NCBI RefSeq assembly: GCF_036746095.1
Contig: NZ_DAIOEU010000006.1
Coordinates: 61,185-125,184 of the forward strand
DNA: 64,000 nucleotides
Direction: 5' to 3'
Source: Dyella_B sp036746095
GTDB lineage: Bacteria; Pseudomonadota; Gammaproteobacteria; Xanthomonadales; Rhodanobacteraceae
Shown here: positions 25,867 through 35,571 of the stretch, piece after piece
Numbering within the stretch: position 1 is the stretch's first letter
Layout: each line of letters begins with the position of its first letter
Made by a program: the position numbers and the translations under genes
The notes under the pieces: model-generated
Told to the model about the DNA's origin: nothing
Seen by the model: the letters and a program-made list of their open reading frames with translations, nothing else
Databases searched by the model: none

Positions 25867-28513
25867 CTGGCATTGGTAGCGGAAGGCTGATGCGAATGGT
25901 GGTACCAACACCGTTGCCCGGCAAGGCTTCCACGCTGCCGCCATGCGCGCCGATCATGCCGCGGCAGATCGCCAGGCCCAGGCCGGTGCCTTGCGGCGCG
26001 CGGTCGCCACGCGCCACGGAATAGAACATGTCGAAGATGCGCGCGCGTTCGTCTTCGGGAATGCCGGGGCCGCGGTCGACCACGTCGATGAACAGGCGAT
26101 CGCCGGCCACGCGCACGATCACCTGCACCGCTTCGCCAGGCGGCGAGAAACGTGCCGCGTTTTCCAGGATGTTGAACAGCGCCTGCTCGATCAGCGCCGG
26201 ATGCACGAACAGCAACACGGTTTCATTTGGCAGGGTCGAATCCACACGCAGTTCGGGGAACAGCTTGCGCACGCGCATGATGGCCGAGGCGACGATTTCG
26301 GCGCTGTCGGTCCAATCGCGGTTGAGCTTGAGCGGGCCATGGCCCAGGCGCGTCATGTCCAGCAGGTTCTGGATATAGCGATCCAGCCGCTGGCCTTCGC
26401 CGAGGATGGCATCCAGCAGTTCCTGGCGTTCGTGTTCGGGAAGCTGTCGCCAGTAGTTGGACAGCGTGCCGGCCGAGCCGATCATCGAGGCCAGCGGTGA
26501 GCGCAAATCATGCGAGACGGAAGAGAGCAGGGCGTTGCGCAAGCGCTCGGTTTCGCCTTGCACGCGCGCACCTTCCAGCTCGGACGCAAGCCGCGCACGC
26601 TCCAACGCCTGGCCAATGTCCTGCACCATCGCCAAGGCGAGGCTGCGCCGTTCAATATCTGGGGAAACGTGGTTCTCGAAGCGCAACGCCGCCACGCCGA
26701 ACCGATGTTCCTCGGTGCCCAGCGGCAGCACCCAGCAGCGTGCCGCGTTGAGCGTGTCGGTAAAACGGCCGGCCGCCTCGGCATGCTGTTCGCTCCACTC
26801 CGCAGCGGCCAGGTCTTGCGTGGTCAGCGTCAACGTACGCGAGCTGTTGGCGGCAATTTGCAAGCGACGCTCCACGTCGCGCGCAAGAATCGCCACCTCG
26901 CAGCGCAAGGCGTGCGCCAGGGCGGCGGCACCGACATGGCGAATGCCATCGGCATCCGTACTCGCTGACAGGCGTTGCCCCAGCGTGAGCAAGGCGTGCG
27001 AGTAATCGTGCGCGGCGCGCAGCGACTCCACTTGGCTGGCCAGCCGCGTCGCCAGCCGACTGCAGATCAGCGCCGCCGCAAAGAACAACGTCACCGTCAG
27101 CACGTCGTCGGAATTGGCGATCACCAGCGTGTAGCGCGGTGGCGCGAAGAAAAAGTTGTAGCCAAGAAAACACAGCGTCGCCGTATACACCGCCACGATC
27201 ATGCGCGTGCGCACTGCCACCACCATCACGGCGGTGAGGAAGATCAGCGCGAGATTGGCCACCGACAGGTAGCGGTCGGCAATGAACGCCAGGACCATGG
27301 CGATGGCCGTGACGACCGTGGCGTAGATATATTGGTCGCGACGCCCGTATATCGGCATCAGGCGCAGGCGTTTGCGCGCCCGTACGCGCTCGACGGGCGT
27401 AGCGATGATGGTCAATTCCAGATGCGCGCCACGGCGTAGCAATTGTTGCGTCAGCGAGCGTCCAAGCATGCGTGCAATAAACCGTTCGCGCGTGCGGCCA
27501 AGAATGATCTGGCCGACGCCTTCGCGATCAGCATGGACCAATAGTTCGTCGGCAATCGCATGCCCGCGCAGTACCGAGACATCGCCGCCCAGCCGGCGAG
27601 CCAGGCGCATGGCCGTGTCGACGCGTTCGCGTCGCGCTTCATCCAGCGTGGCGCCGGTGTCGACGAACACCACCGTCCACGGCGCGCCGCGGCGCTCGGC
27701 GATACGGCGGGCCACGCGCACCAGATATTCGCTTTGTGCATGGCCATCGATGGCGGCCATCACGCGCCGGCGCACCGGCATCTTGCCGCCGCGCGCAAGC
27801 ATGTGCTCGCGCAGATCGCTGTCGACGTGGCCGGCAACCGTATCCACCGCCAGTTCGCGCAAGGCGGCAAGATTGGTCGGCGAAAAGAAAGCGTCGAGCG
27901 CTGCCGCAGCCGTTTCCGGCACGTACACCTTGCCTTGCCGCAGGCGATCGATCAGCTCGCGTGGCGGCAGGTCGACCAGCACGATGTCGCGTGCGCGATC
28001 GAGAAAGGCATCCGGCACGGTTTCGCGCACGGTGATGCCGGTGATGCGGCGCACCTGGTCGTTGAGGCTTTCAAGGTGTTGCACGTTGAGCGCGGTGTAT
28101 ACCTCGATCCCCGCATCGAGCAACTCGTTGATGTCCTGCCAGCGACGTTCATGGCGGCTGCCGGGCACATTGCGATGGGCAAGTTCGTCGACCAGCATAA
28201 TGTCGGGTTTGCGCGCGAGCGCGGCATCCACGTCGAACTCGGTGAATTCGCGACCTTGGTAGTTCAACCTAAGGCGCGGCAATACTTCCAAGCCTTCAAG
28301 CAAGGCCGCCGTTTCGGCGCGGCCGTGTGTTTCCACCAGGCCGATGACGACATCCACGCCTTCCCGCTTCAGCTCGCGCGCGGCGGAGAGCATGGCGTAG
28401 GTCTTGCCCACGCCTGGCGCCGCGCCGAGAAAGATTTTCAATCGACGGCTGTGTTCTTCCCGCACGACATCGAGCAGGGCATCGGCGCGGGCGTCACGGG
28501 AGGTGTCGGTCAT
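25841..28513 (-). CDS. kdpD: KdpD sensor histidine kinase
   Basis: An 890-aa K+/turgor sensor. Order of domains: N-terminal KdpD domain with Walker A GAAPGVGKT (about residues 30-38) and DIMLVDELAHRNVPG; a Usp-like domain (about 250-365); four membrane helices (about 395-500); a GAF-like domain; and the kinase core with SSVSHDLRSPLASM (H-box, near residue 667), NILENAARFSPPG (N-box) and GTGLGLAICRGMI (G-box). The C-terminal residues AQVHSA are encoded by the inserted palindromic element, so the ancestral stop was probably slightly different. Confidence 0.96.
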   Translation of the reverse strand: MTDTSRDARADALLDVVREEHSRRLKIFLGAAPGVGKTYAMLSAARELKREGVDVVIGLVETHGRAETAALLEGLEVLPRLRLNYQGREFTEFDVDAALARKPDIMLVDELAHRNVPGSRHERRWQDINELLDAGIEVYTALNVQHLESLNDQVRRITGITVRETVPDAFLDRARDIVLVDLPPRELIDRLRQGKVYVPETAAAALDAFFSPTNLAALRELAVDTVAGHVDSDLREHMLARGGKMPVRRRVMAAIDGHAQSEYLVRVARRIAERRGAPWTVVFVDTGATLDEARRERVDTAMRLARRLGGDVSVLRGHAIADELLVHADREGVGQIILGRTRERFIARMLGRSLTQQLLRRGAHLELTIIATPVERVRARKRLRLMPIYGRRDQYIYATVVTAIAMVLAFIADRYLSVANLALIFLTAVMVVAVRTRMIVAVYTATLCFLGYNFFFAPPRYTLVIANSDDVLTVTLFFAAALICSRLATRLASQVESLRAAHDYSHALLTLGQRLSASTDADGIRHVGAAALAHALRCEVAILARDVERRLQIAANSSRTLTLTTQDLAAAEWSEQHAEAAGRFTDTLNAARCWVLPLGTEEHRFGVAALRFENHVSPDIERRSLALAMVQDIGQALERARLASELEGARVQGETERLRNALLSSVSHDLRSPLASMIGSAGTLSNYWRQLPEHERQELLDAILGEGQRLDRYIQNLLDMTRLGHGPLKLNRDWTDSAEIVASAIMRVRKLFPELRVDSTLPNETVLLFVHPALIEQALFNILENAARFSPPGEAVQVIVRVAGDRLFIDVVDRGPGIPEDERARIFDMFYSVARGDRAPQGTGLGLAICRGMIGAHGGSVEALPGNGVGTTIRISLPLPMPGDAQVHSA

Positions 28514-28540
28514 GACCGGATCAATGTGCTTGCGTGATCA

Positions 28541-28700
28541 GCTCCCTCTCCCTGCCGGGGAGAGGGTTGGGGTGAGGGGTGGGGCTTGCCATAAACCTAA
28601 GTTTCTCGCAGTTTTTGATGATCTTCACTACAGCAGTGATGTAGGTCTTTCGCAAGATTCGCCCCTCACCCCGGCCCTCTCCCCAAAGGGGAGAGGGAGC
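28541..28700. repeat. GAGAGG-type inverted repeat (copy 1) between kdpC and kdpD
   Basis: Arms CTCCCTCTCC...GGGGAGAGGG at 28541-28567 and the mirror unit CCCTCTCCCC...GGGGAGAGGGAG at 28675-28699 are inverted relative to each other with about 110 bp between them. Each arm is itself a hairpin. A related copy lies inside uvrD and another at 54447-54624. Confidence 0.85.
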
Positions 28701-28746
28701 TTATGGATCAGGTGGCATTTGGACACATGGCGGTTCGCACGCCAAC

Positions 28747-29319
28747 CTACTTCACCCCATCCAACGCCAAATTCAACGCCAACACATTCACCCGCGGCTC
28801 GCCCAGAAAACCAAGCTGCCGGCCTTGCGTGGACTGCGCCACCAACTCCTGCACCTGCGCAACATCCAGATGACGCACACGCGCCACACGCGCCACTTGG
28901 TATTGCACCGCCGCCGGACTGATCTCCGGATCAAGCCCACTGCCAGATGCCATCACCAGATCCGCCGGCACTGGCGCGGTATTGCCTGGATCGACCTTGC
29001 GCAAGGCATCGATGCGCTGTTGTACGGCATCGCGCAACGCCGGGTTGGTCGGCCCCTGGTTGGAGCCGTTCGACGCCGTGCCGTTGTACGGCTGTGGTGC
29101 AGTGGCGGAAGGACGCCCCCAGAAATACTTGGGGTCGTCGAAGGATTGGCCGATCAATGCGGAACCGACCGGCTTGCCGTTCTTCTCGATCAGGCTGCCG
29201 TTGGCCTGATGCGGAAACAGCACCTGCGCCACGCCGGTGGCGAGCAGCGGGTAGGCGAAGCCGGTGATGACGGTCATCACCAGCAACATCGATACGGCGT
29301 TGCGAACAAGTCGGCTCAT
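28747..29319 (-). CDS. kdpC: KdpC, K+-transporting ATPase subunit C
   Basis: A 190-aa protein with a single N-terminal membrane helix (NAVSMLLVMTVITGFAYPLLATGVAQ) and the conserved periplasmic motifs GSALIGQSFDDPKYFWGRPSAT, ADLVMASGSGLDPEISPAAV and VNVLALNLALD. KdpC stabilises the KdpFABC pump. The start MSRLVRN gives the normal length. It lies 10 bp downstream of the porin gene rather than directly after kdpB as in the usual operon. Confidence 0.95.
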   Translation of the reverse strand: MSRLVRNAVSMLLVMTVITGFAYPLLATGVAQVLFPHQANGSLIEKNGKPVGSALIGQSFDDPKYFWGRPSATAPQPYNGTASNGSNQGPTNPALRDAVQQRIDALRKVDPGNTAPVPADLVMASGSGLDPEISPAAVQYQVARVARVRHLDVAQVQELVAQSTQGRQLGFLGEPRVNVLALNLALDGVK

Positions 29320-29329
29320 GGCGATTGCC

Positions 29330-30805
29330 TCAGTAGTGAATGATCGCGTCGACCAGGAACACTGCCTGGTAACTCTTCCTGCCCGCGTTGTACGCATTCG
29401 TGTCGTACGCATGCTCGTAGCGCAGTTCCGGCTGCAGTTCCAGGTCCTGCGAAACCCAGTGCGTCAGGCCAATAGTATGGCTGCTGTAGCGCGTGGCGTA
29501 GCCGGTGCGCTGGCCCTTTTCATCGTTGTAGAACTCGTTGCGGACCGACAGCATGTTGGTCGGGTCCAACTCGAAGTTCAGATAATTGACGATACCGAAC
29601 TCGCCCGCCGTGCCGGGCAGCGACGAAGCGGCCTCGCGCGTCCATCCCGGGCCAAAGCCCGGGATGTTACGGCCATACATGCGGTAGGCCTCGGTCAACA
29701 TGTGGAAATGCTGGCTGAAGCGATGGCCCCAGGTGGCCACGTACATCTGGACGTTGTTGTAGTTGTAATCCGATTTGTTCCAGTTGTTGATGCAGGGATA
29801 GAGCATGTCGTTGTTGTCGGCCGACACCCAGCGCACGCAGGTCTGCAGCGAGGGGCGTGCCGAACGGTTCCACGGCGCCGTGTCGTTGCTGGCGTTGATG
29901 CCGATCTGGAACGTCCACTGCTGGCTGAGCCGCGTGGTGGTCATCACCCCGGTCTGCGTATATGGATCCGCCGTGTACAGGATCGAGTGCGTCATCAGGT
30001 AGTTCTGCGGCGAAAACTGCGCCTCGATATCCGGCAAGGACAGCCAGCGTCCCGCACGGACAACCATCCCCTGCGCGACCCACGGAATGTAGAGGTCGAA
30101 GTAGAACAGCATCGGGTCATCGCCGTAGATCTTGCCGTTGAGCGGCTGGTTCGGCGCGGGGTTGTTCAGCAGCTGGTTGCTGAAGACACCCTTGCTGACG
30201 GTGTAGTGATAGTCGTAGCCGTAGAGATTGGAAATGTCGAAACCCCAATCGATGTGATCGGTTTGAACGGTGTCTTCGACACGCATGATGTTGGTGACGA
30301 ACTGATCCAATTCCACGCGATTGGGGCGCGTGTTGTAGGAAAGCGGATAGTTCGAGAAGTTGGACGTGCTCGCGTTGGCCGCTGGCGTCAACCAACCGAA
30401 GATCTCGATGCGGTTGCGCTGCATCCACTGGCCGAGCCTGGTGCAGCCAAGCGCTTTCTCCAACGGATAGGTGCTGTTGGTATCCGGCACGCCGATCGGC
30501 GCGGGCACACCGCCCATCTGCCATTCCCCGTTGGGGAAGGGGGGCGAATCAAAAGGTGCATCCATTGCACGGCGTGCAAGTGCGGGGGAGCTGGTGTTGC
30601 TTGGTTGGGCATCCTCGCGGTAGGCCGCCGCAAACCGCGAGAAGAAACCGCGGCTGCAATCACTGCTGGCCGTGGCAACTCGCGATGCCGGCAGACTGCT
30701 GCTTGCGGGCATGTTGCTGACGTCGGTGGATTGCGCCATCGCTTGCGAAAACACCGGTGCAGCAGTCAACAGAATCGCTGCAGCTAGAGCCTTCTTGTAA
30801 TACAT
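29330..30805 (-). CDS. Outer membrane beta-barrel porin (BBP2/OmpL-like) inside the kdp operon
   Basis: A 491-aa protein with a signal peptide (MYYKKALAAAILLTAAPVFSQAMAQ), a low-complexity linker with Ser, Pro and Ala to about residue 90, and a barrel rich in alternating aromatic and polar strands ending AVFLVDAIIHY. The motifs FGWLTPAANASTSN, YIPWVAQGMVVRAGRW and GLTHWVSQDLELQPELRYEHAY fit the putative beta-barrel porin-2 family. GAGAGGAAGGT precedes the ATG. Lying between kdpB and kdpC with short gaps, it is probably coregulated with K+ uptake and may let K+ cross the outer membrane; this role is inference from position. Confidence 0.82.
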   Translation of the reverse strand: MYYKKALAAAILLTAAPVFSQAMAQSTDVSNMPASSSLPASRVATASSDCSRGFFSRFAAAYREDAQPSNTSSPALARRAMDAPFDSPPFPNGEWQMGGVPAPIGVPDTNSTYPLEKALGCTRLGQWMQRNRIEIFGWLTPAANASTSNFSNYPLSYNTRPNRVELDQFVTNIMRVEDTVQTDHIDWGFDISNLYGYDYHYTVSKGVFSNQLLNNPAPNQPLNGKIYGDDPMLFYFDLYIPWVAQGMVVRAGRWLSLPDIEAQFSPQNYLMTHSILYTADPYTQTGVMTTTRLSQQWTFQIGINASNDTAPWNRSARPSLQTCVRWVSADNNDMLYPCINNWNKSDYNYNNVQMYVATWGHRFSQHFHMLTEAYRMYGRNIPGFGPGWTREAASSLPGTAGEFGIVNYLNFELDPTNMLSVRNEFYNDEKGQRTGYATRYSSHTIGLTHWVSQDLELQPELRYEHAYDTNAYNAGRKSYQAVFLVDAIIHY

Positions 30806-30869
30806 ACCTTCCTCTCGAAGCGTCGTTACTGGACGGCATCGCCCAGCAAGCGATGCCGATGTGGGGATA

Positions 30870-31067
30870 TCAGATACCGGCGTAACCGCCGAGCACGTAG
30901 TCGTCTTCTGCCGTCATGGGCGTATCCGTCGTGCGAGTGACGCCCCCTCTGGCGCGTACCGGCAGTTCGATCACCACATCACAGTCCGTCTCCTCGGCAC
31001 AAACATGCAGCTGCATGTTCGGGTGAGTGGCATCCGGCAGTGACAGGGAGAGTTTTACGGTTTGCAT
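30870..31067 (-). CDS. Unknown 65-aa protein in the kdp operon
   Basis: A 65-aa acidic protein with no signal peptide or membrane helix and two cysteines (HVCAEETDCDVVIEL). It begins 12 bp after the kdpB stop and has a strong ribosome-binding site (GAGGAGG, 7 bp before ATG) that overlaps the kdpB stop region, which supports real translation. The porin follows 64 bp downstream. No family was recognised. Confidence 0.7.
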   Translation of the reverse strand: MQTVKLSLSLPDATHPNMQLHVCAEETDCDVVIELPVRARGGVTRTTDTPMTAEDDYVLGGYAGI

Positions 31068-31079
31068 AGCAACGCCTCC

Positions 31080-33152
<2,073 letters not shown>

Positions 33153-33216
33153 GTTCTGAAAGCTCCGGTTTTCTTTGATTCCTTTCCCAATCGCGGTAGT
33201 GGCGGCACCCCCGATC

Positions 33217-33296
33217 CGTCACCCCAGCGAAAGCTGGGGTCCAGTGACTTTGCTTTGGAGCTAAGGCACTGGATTCCAGCTTTCGCTGGAATGACG
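33217..33296. repeat. Paired palindromic repeat, GTCATTCC family (copy 2) between kdpA and kdpB
   Basis: Left unit GTCACCCCAGCGAAAGCTGG and right unit CCAGCTTTCGCTGGAATGAC are inverted around about 30 bp. The inner stem CCAGCGAAAGCTGG differs from copy 1 (CCGGCGAAGGCCGG) by paired changes that keep the stem. Confidence 0.85.
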
Positions 33297-33345
33297 AGTT
33301 GAGCGTCTCGACGTTTCACAAAAGCAGGGGAAGGGAGTAAGAGCA

Positions 33346-35148
33346 TCAATGCACCGACATCAGGTACTCGGCAATCGGCCCGAGTGCCAATGCAGGCAGG
33401 AAGGTCAAGGCGCCCACCACGATCACCACGCTGGTAAGCAGCGTCACAAACAAAGGTGTGTGCGTCGGCAGCGTGCCGGCCGAAACGGGTACGTGTTTCT
33501 TCGCAGCCAGCGAACCGGCCATCGCCAGCATCGCAATCGCCAGCATGTAGCGCGACCAGAACATGCACACGCTCAGCATCACGTTCCAGAAGGGGATGTT
33601 CGCCGACAGGCCGCCGAACGCACTGCCGTTGTTGTTGCTCGCGGAGGTGACGGCGTAGAGGATTTCGCTGAAGCCATGCGCGCCGGGATTGCCTACCGTC
33701 GCGGTGGCTGCTGGCGTCATCACCGCAATGGCCGTGCAAATCACCACCAGCGCGCAGGGAATCAGCACGGCCAGGCTGGCCATCTTCATTTCATACGCTT
33801 CGATCTTCTTGCCGATGTATTCCGGCGTGCGGCCCACCATCAGGCCGGCGATGAACACCGCCACCACCGAAAACGCCAGCATGCCGTAGAAACCGGAGCC
33901 GACGCCGCCGAAAATCACTTCACCCAACTGCATCAGCCACATCGGCACCAGCCCGCCGAGCGGCGTAAGCGAATCGTGCATGTTGTTCACCGCGCCACAC
34001 GATGCAGCCGTGGTGATGGCGGTAAACAGGCTGCTGGCCGCGATGCCGAAGCGTGTTTCCTTGCCTTCCATATTGCCGCCCGATTGCAGCGCCGAAGCGT
34101 GCTGGTCGATCGGCAGTGCGTGCAGGATGGGATTGCCGGCCTGTTCCGCAGCTGTTACTCCAAGCGTGAGCGGAATGAAGATCACCAGCATGGTGGCGAG
34201 GATCGCCCAGCCTTGACGCTTGTCGCCCACCATCTCGCCGAAGGTGAGGCACAAGCCGCCGGGGATCAGGAGGATCGCCAGCATTTCGAGAAAATTGGAG
34301 AGCGGCGTGGGGTTCTCATACGGATGCGCCGAGTTCGCGCCGAAGAAACCGCCGCCATTGGTGCCCAGCATCTTGATTGCGATCTGCGATGCGGCTGGCC
34401 CCATCGGCAGCGTCTCGGTGGTGAGCGGCGCAGGTTTGGTCACGGCGTTGCCTGAGGCATCCTTGACCGCATTGCCAGTTGCATCGGTCACGGGATTGGC
34501 ATAGGTGCTGGTCTGCACCACCGGCACATCCACGTAGGCTTTGAAATTCTGGATCACGCCTTGCGACACCAGCAGCAAGGCAAGCACGAACGAGATCGGC
34601 AGCAGCAAGTACAACGTGGTGCGCGTCAAATCCACCCAGAAATTGCCGATGCCTTTGACCGTCTTGCGCGCAAAGCCGCGGATGACGGCAATGGCCACCG
34701 CAATGCCGGTCGCGGCCGACAAAAAGTTCTGCACCGCCAGCGCCGCCATCTGCGTGAGATAGCTCATCGCCGACTCGCCGGAATAAGCCTGCCAGTTGGT
34801 GTTGCTGACGAAGCTGATGGCGGTGTTGATCGACAAGTCCGGACTCAGCGCCGGAAAATGCTGCGGATTCAGCGGCAGATGACCCTGCAGGCGCTGGAAC
34901 GCGTAAACAAGCACCATGCCGCACACGTTGAACAGCAGCATGGCGATGGCGTACGTCTTCCACCCCATGTCTTCGCGGGCGTCGATGCCACACAGGCGAT
35001 ACAGCAGGCGCTCGAAACCGGCACCGATGCGCGTGATCCGGTTCGGCTCATCGGCAAACACCTGCGCCATATAGCTGCCCATCGGCTTGATGAGCAGCAA
35101 CAGCACCACCAGGTAGATGCCAATCTGCAGATAGTCGTTGGCAGTCAT
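33346..35148 (-). CDS. kdpA: KdpA, K+-transporting ATPase channel subunit
   Basis: A 600-aa SKT-superfamily subunit with about ten membrane helices that binds and conducts K+. The four P-loop regions can be seen: SNTNWQAYSGESAMSYLTQM, GTNGGGFFGANSAHPYENP, TTAASCGAVNNMHDSLTPLGG and SASNNNGSAFGGL. Between them lies a periplasmic loop with a short repeat-like run (VTDATGNAVKDASGNAVTKPA). The ATG overlaps the kdpF stop as ATGA. Confidence 0.97.
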   Translation of the reverse strand: MTANDYLQIGIYLVVLLLLIKPMGSYMAQVFADEPNRITRIGAGFERLLYRLCGIDAREDMGWKTYAIAMLLFNVCGMVLVYAFQRLQGHLPLNPQHFPALSPDLSINTAISFVSNTNWQAYSGESAMSYLTQMAALAVQNFLSAATGIAVAIAVIRGFARKTVKGIGNFWVDLTRTTLYLLLPISFVLALLLVSQGVIQNFKAYVDVPVVQTSTYANPVTDATGNAVKDASGNAVTKPAPLTTETLPMGPAASQIAIKMLGTNGGGFFGANSAHPYENPTPLSNFLEMLAILLIPGGLCLTFGEMVGDKRQGWAILATMLVIFIPLTLGVTAAEQAGNPILHALPIDQHASALQSGGNMEGKETRFGIAASSLFTAITTAASCGAVNNMHDSLTPLGGLVPMWLMQLGEVIFGGVGSGFYGMLAFSVVAVFIAGLMVGRTPEYIGKKIEAYEMKMASLAVLIPCALVVICTAIAVMTPAATATVGNPGAHGFSEILYAVTSASNNNGSAFGGLSANIPFWNVMLSVCMFWSRYMLAIAMLAMAGSLAAKKHVPVSAGTLPTHTPLFVTLLTSVVIVVGALTFLPALALGPIAEYLMSVH

Positions 35149-35237
35149 TCGAACCACTCCGGCTTCAGCAGGGCCACGCACAGGTAAACCGTCAAAGCCA
35201 CCGCGATCGCGGCAGCCAATCCGTAGAAGAAGTTCAT
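35145..35237 (-). CDS. kdpF: KdpF small stabilising subunit
   Basis: A 30-aa single-helix peptide, MNFFYGLAAAIAVALTVY followed by LCVALLKPEWFE. The C-terminal LLKPEWF is the usual KdpF ending (LLRPERF-like). KdpF sits in the membrane and stabilises KdpFABC. Its stop overlaps the kdpA start by 4 bp, so the two are coupled. Confidence 0.93.
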   Translation of the reverse strand: MNFFYGLAAAIAVALTVYLCVALLKPEWFE

Positions 35238-35273
35238 GGGATGTGCTCCGTTATGAAGTCGCCGCGAATACGG

Positions 35274-35363
35274 TCAACGTGGCCCCAGGCGGTCGCAGAG
35301 CAACAGAAAGCCAAGCGTGGCCGCCGCCAGCACGAAGCCGAAAAGTAGATAGACAAAATCCAT
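35274..35363 (-). CDS. Putative 29-aa membrane peptide upstream of kdpF
   Basis: A 29-residue frame, MDFVYLLFGFVLAAATLGF followed by LLLCDRLGPR, forms one hydrophobic helix ending in a basic CDRL tail. It lies 36 bp upstream of kdpF in the same direction and is the first frame of the kdp transcript. It differs from KdpF in sequence. Ribosome-binding sequence is weak (GAG-containing stretch upstream). Short helices of this shape in front of kdpF have been seen by the annotator in other genomes, but no function is known. Confidence 0.6.
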   Translation of the reverse strand: MDFVYLLFGFVLAAATLGFLLLCDRLGPR

Positions 35364-35488
35364 GGTGTCGCTCGATGCCTCTTGAGCTGCGCACTTTAGG
35401 CAGGGGCGTATAAGAAGCGGGTAGCGAAAAGGGGGCGTTGCATAAAGAACGCGTAAATTTTTGTGCCGCGAGGGAATTCAGTACGGAC
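35364..35488 (-). promoter_or_regulatory. Probable kdp promoter region
   Basis: The only sizeable region upstream of the kdp locus. On the minus strand it has an A+T-rich stretch (ACAAAAATTTACGCG then TTCTTTATGCAA, about 35427-35465) of the kind KdpE binds, and further downstream TTCTTATACG, a candidate -10. This is placed by position and composition; no consensus score is available. Confidence 0.4.
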
Positions 35489-35571
35489 GTAGGTTGGGGT
35501 GAGCGGAGCGCGAACCCCAACATTGTCGGGTGTAACCGTGTTGGGTTCGGCCGCGCCTCACCCCAACCTAC
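35489..35571. repeat. GAGCGGAGCGCGAACC repeat (copy 2)
   Basis: Left half GTAGGTTGGGGTGAGCGGAG with GCGAACCCCAAC; right half TTGGGTTCGGCCGCGCCTC then ACCCCAACCTAC. The outer ends are inverted. The final part overlaps the last codons of the NERD-helicase gene (stop at 35568-35570). Confidence 0.8.
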
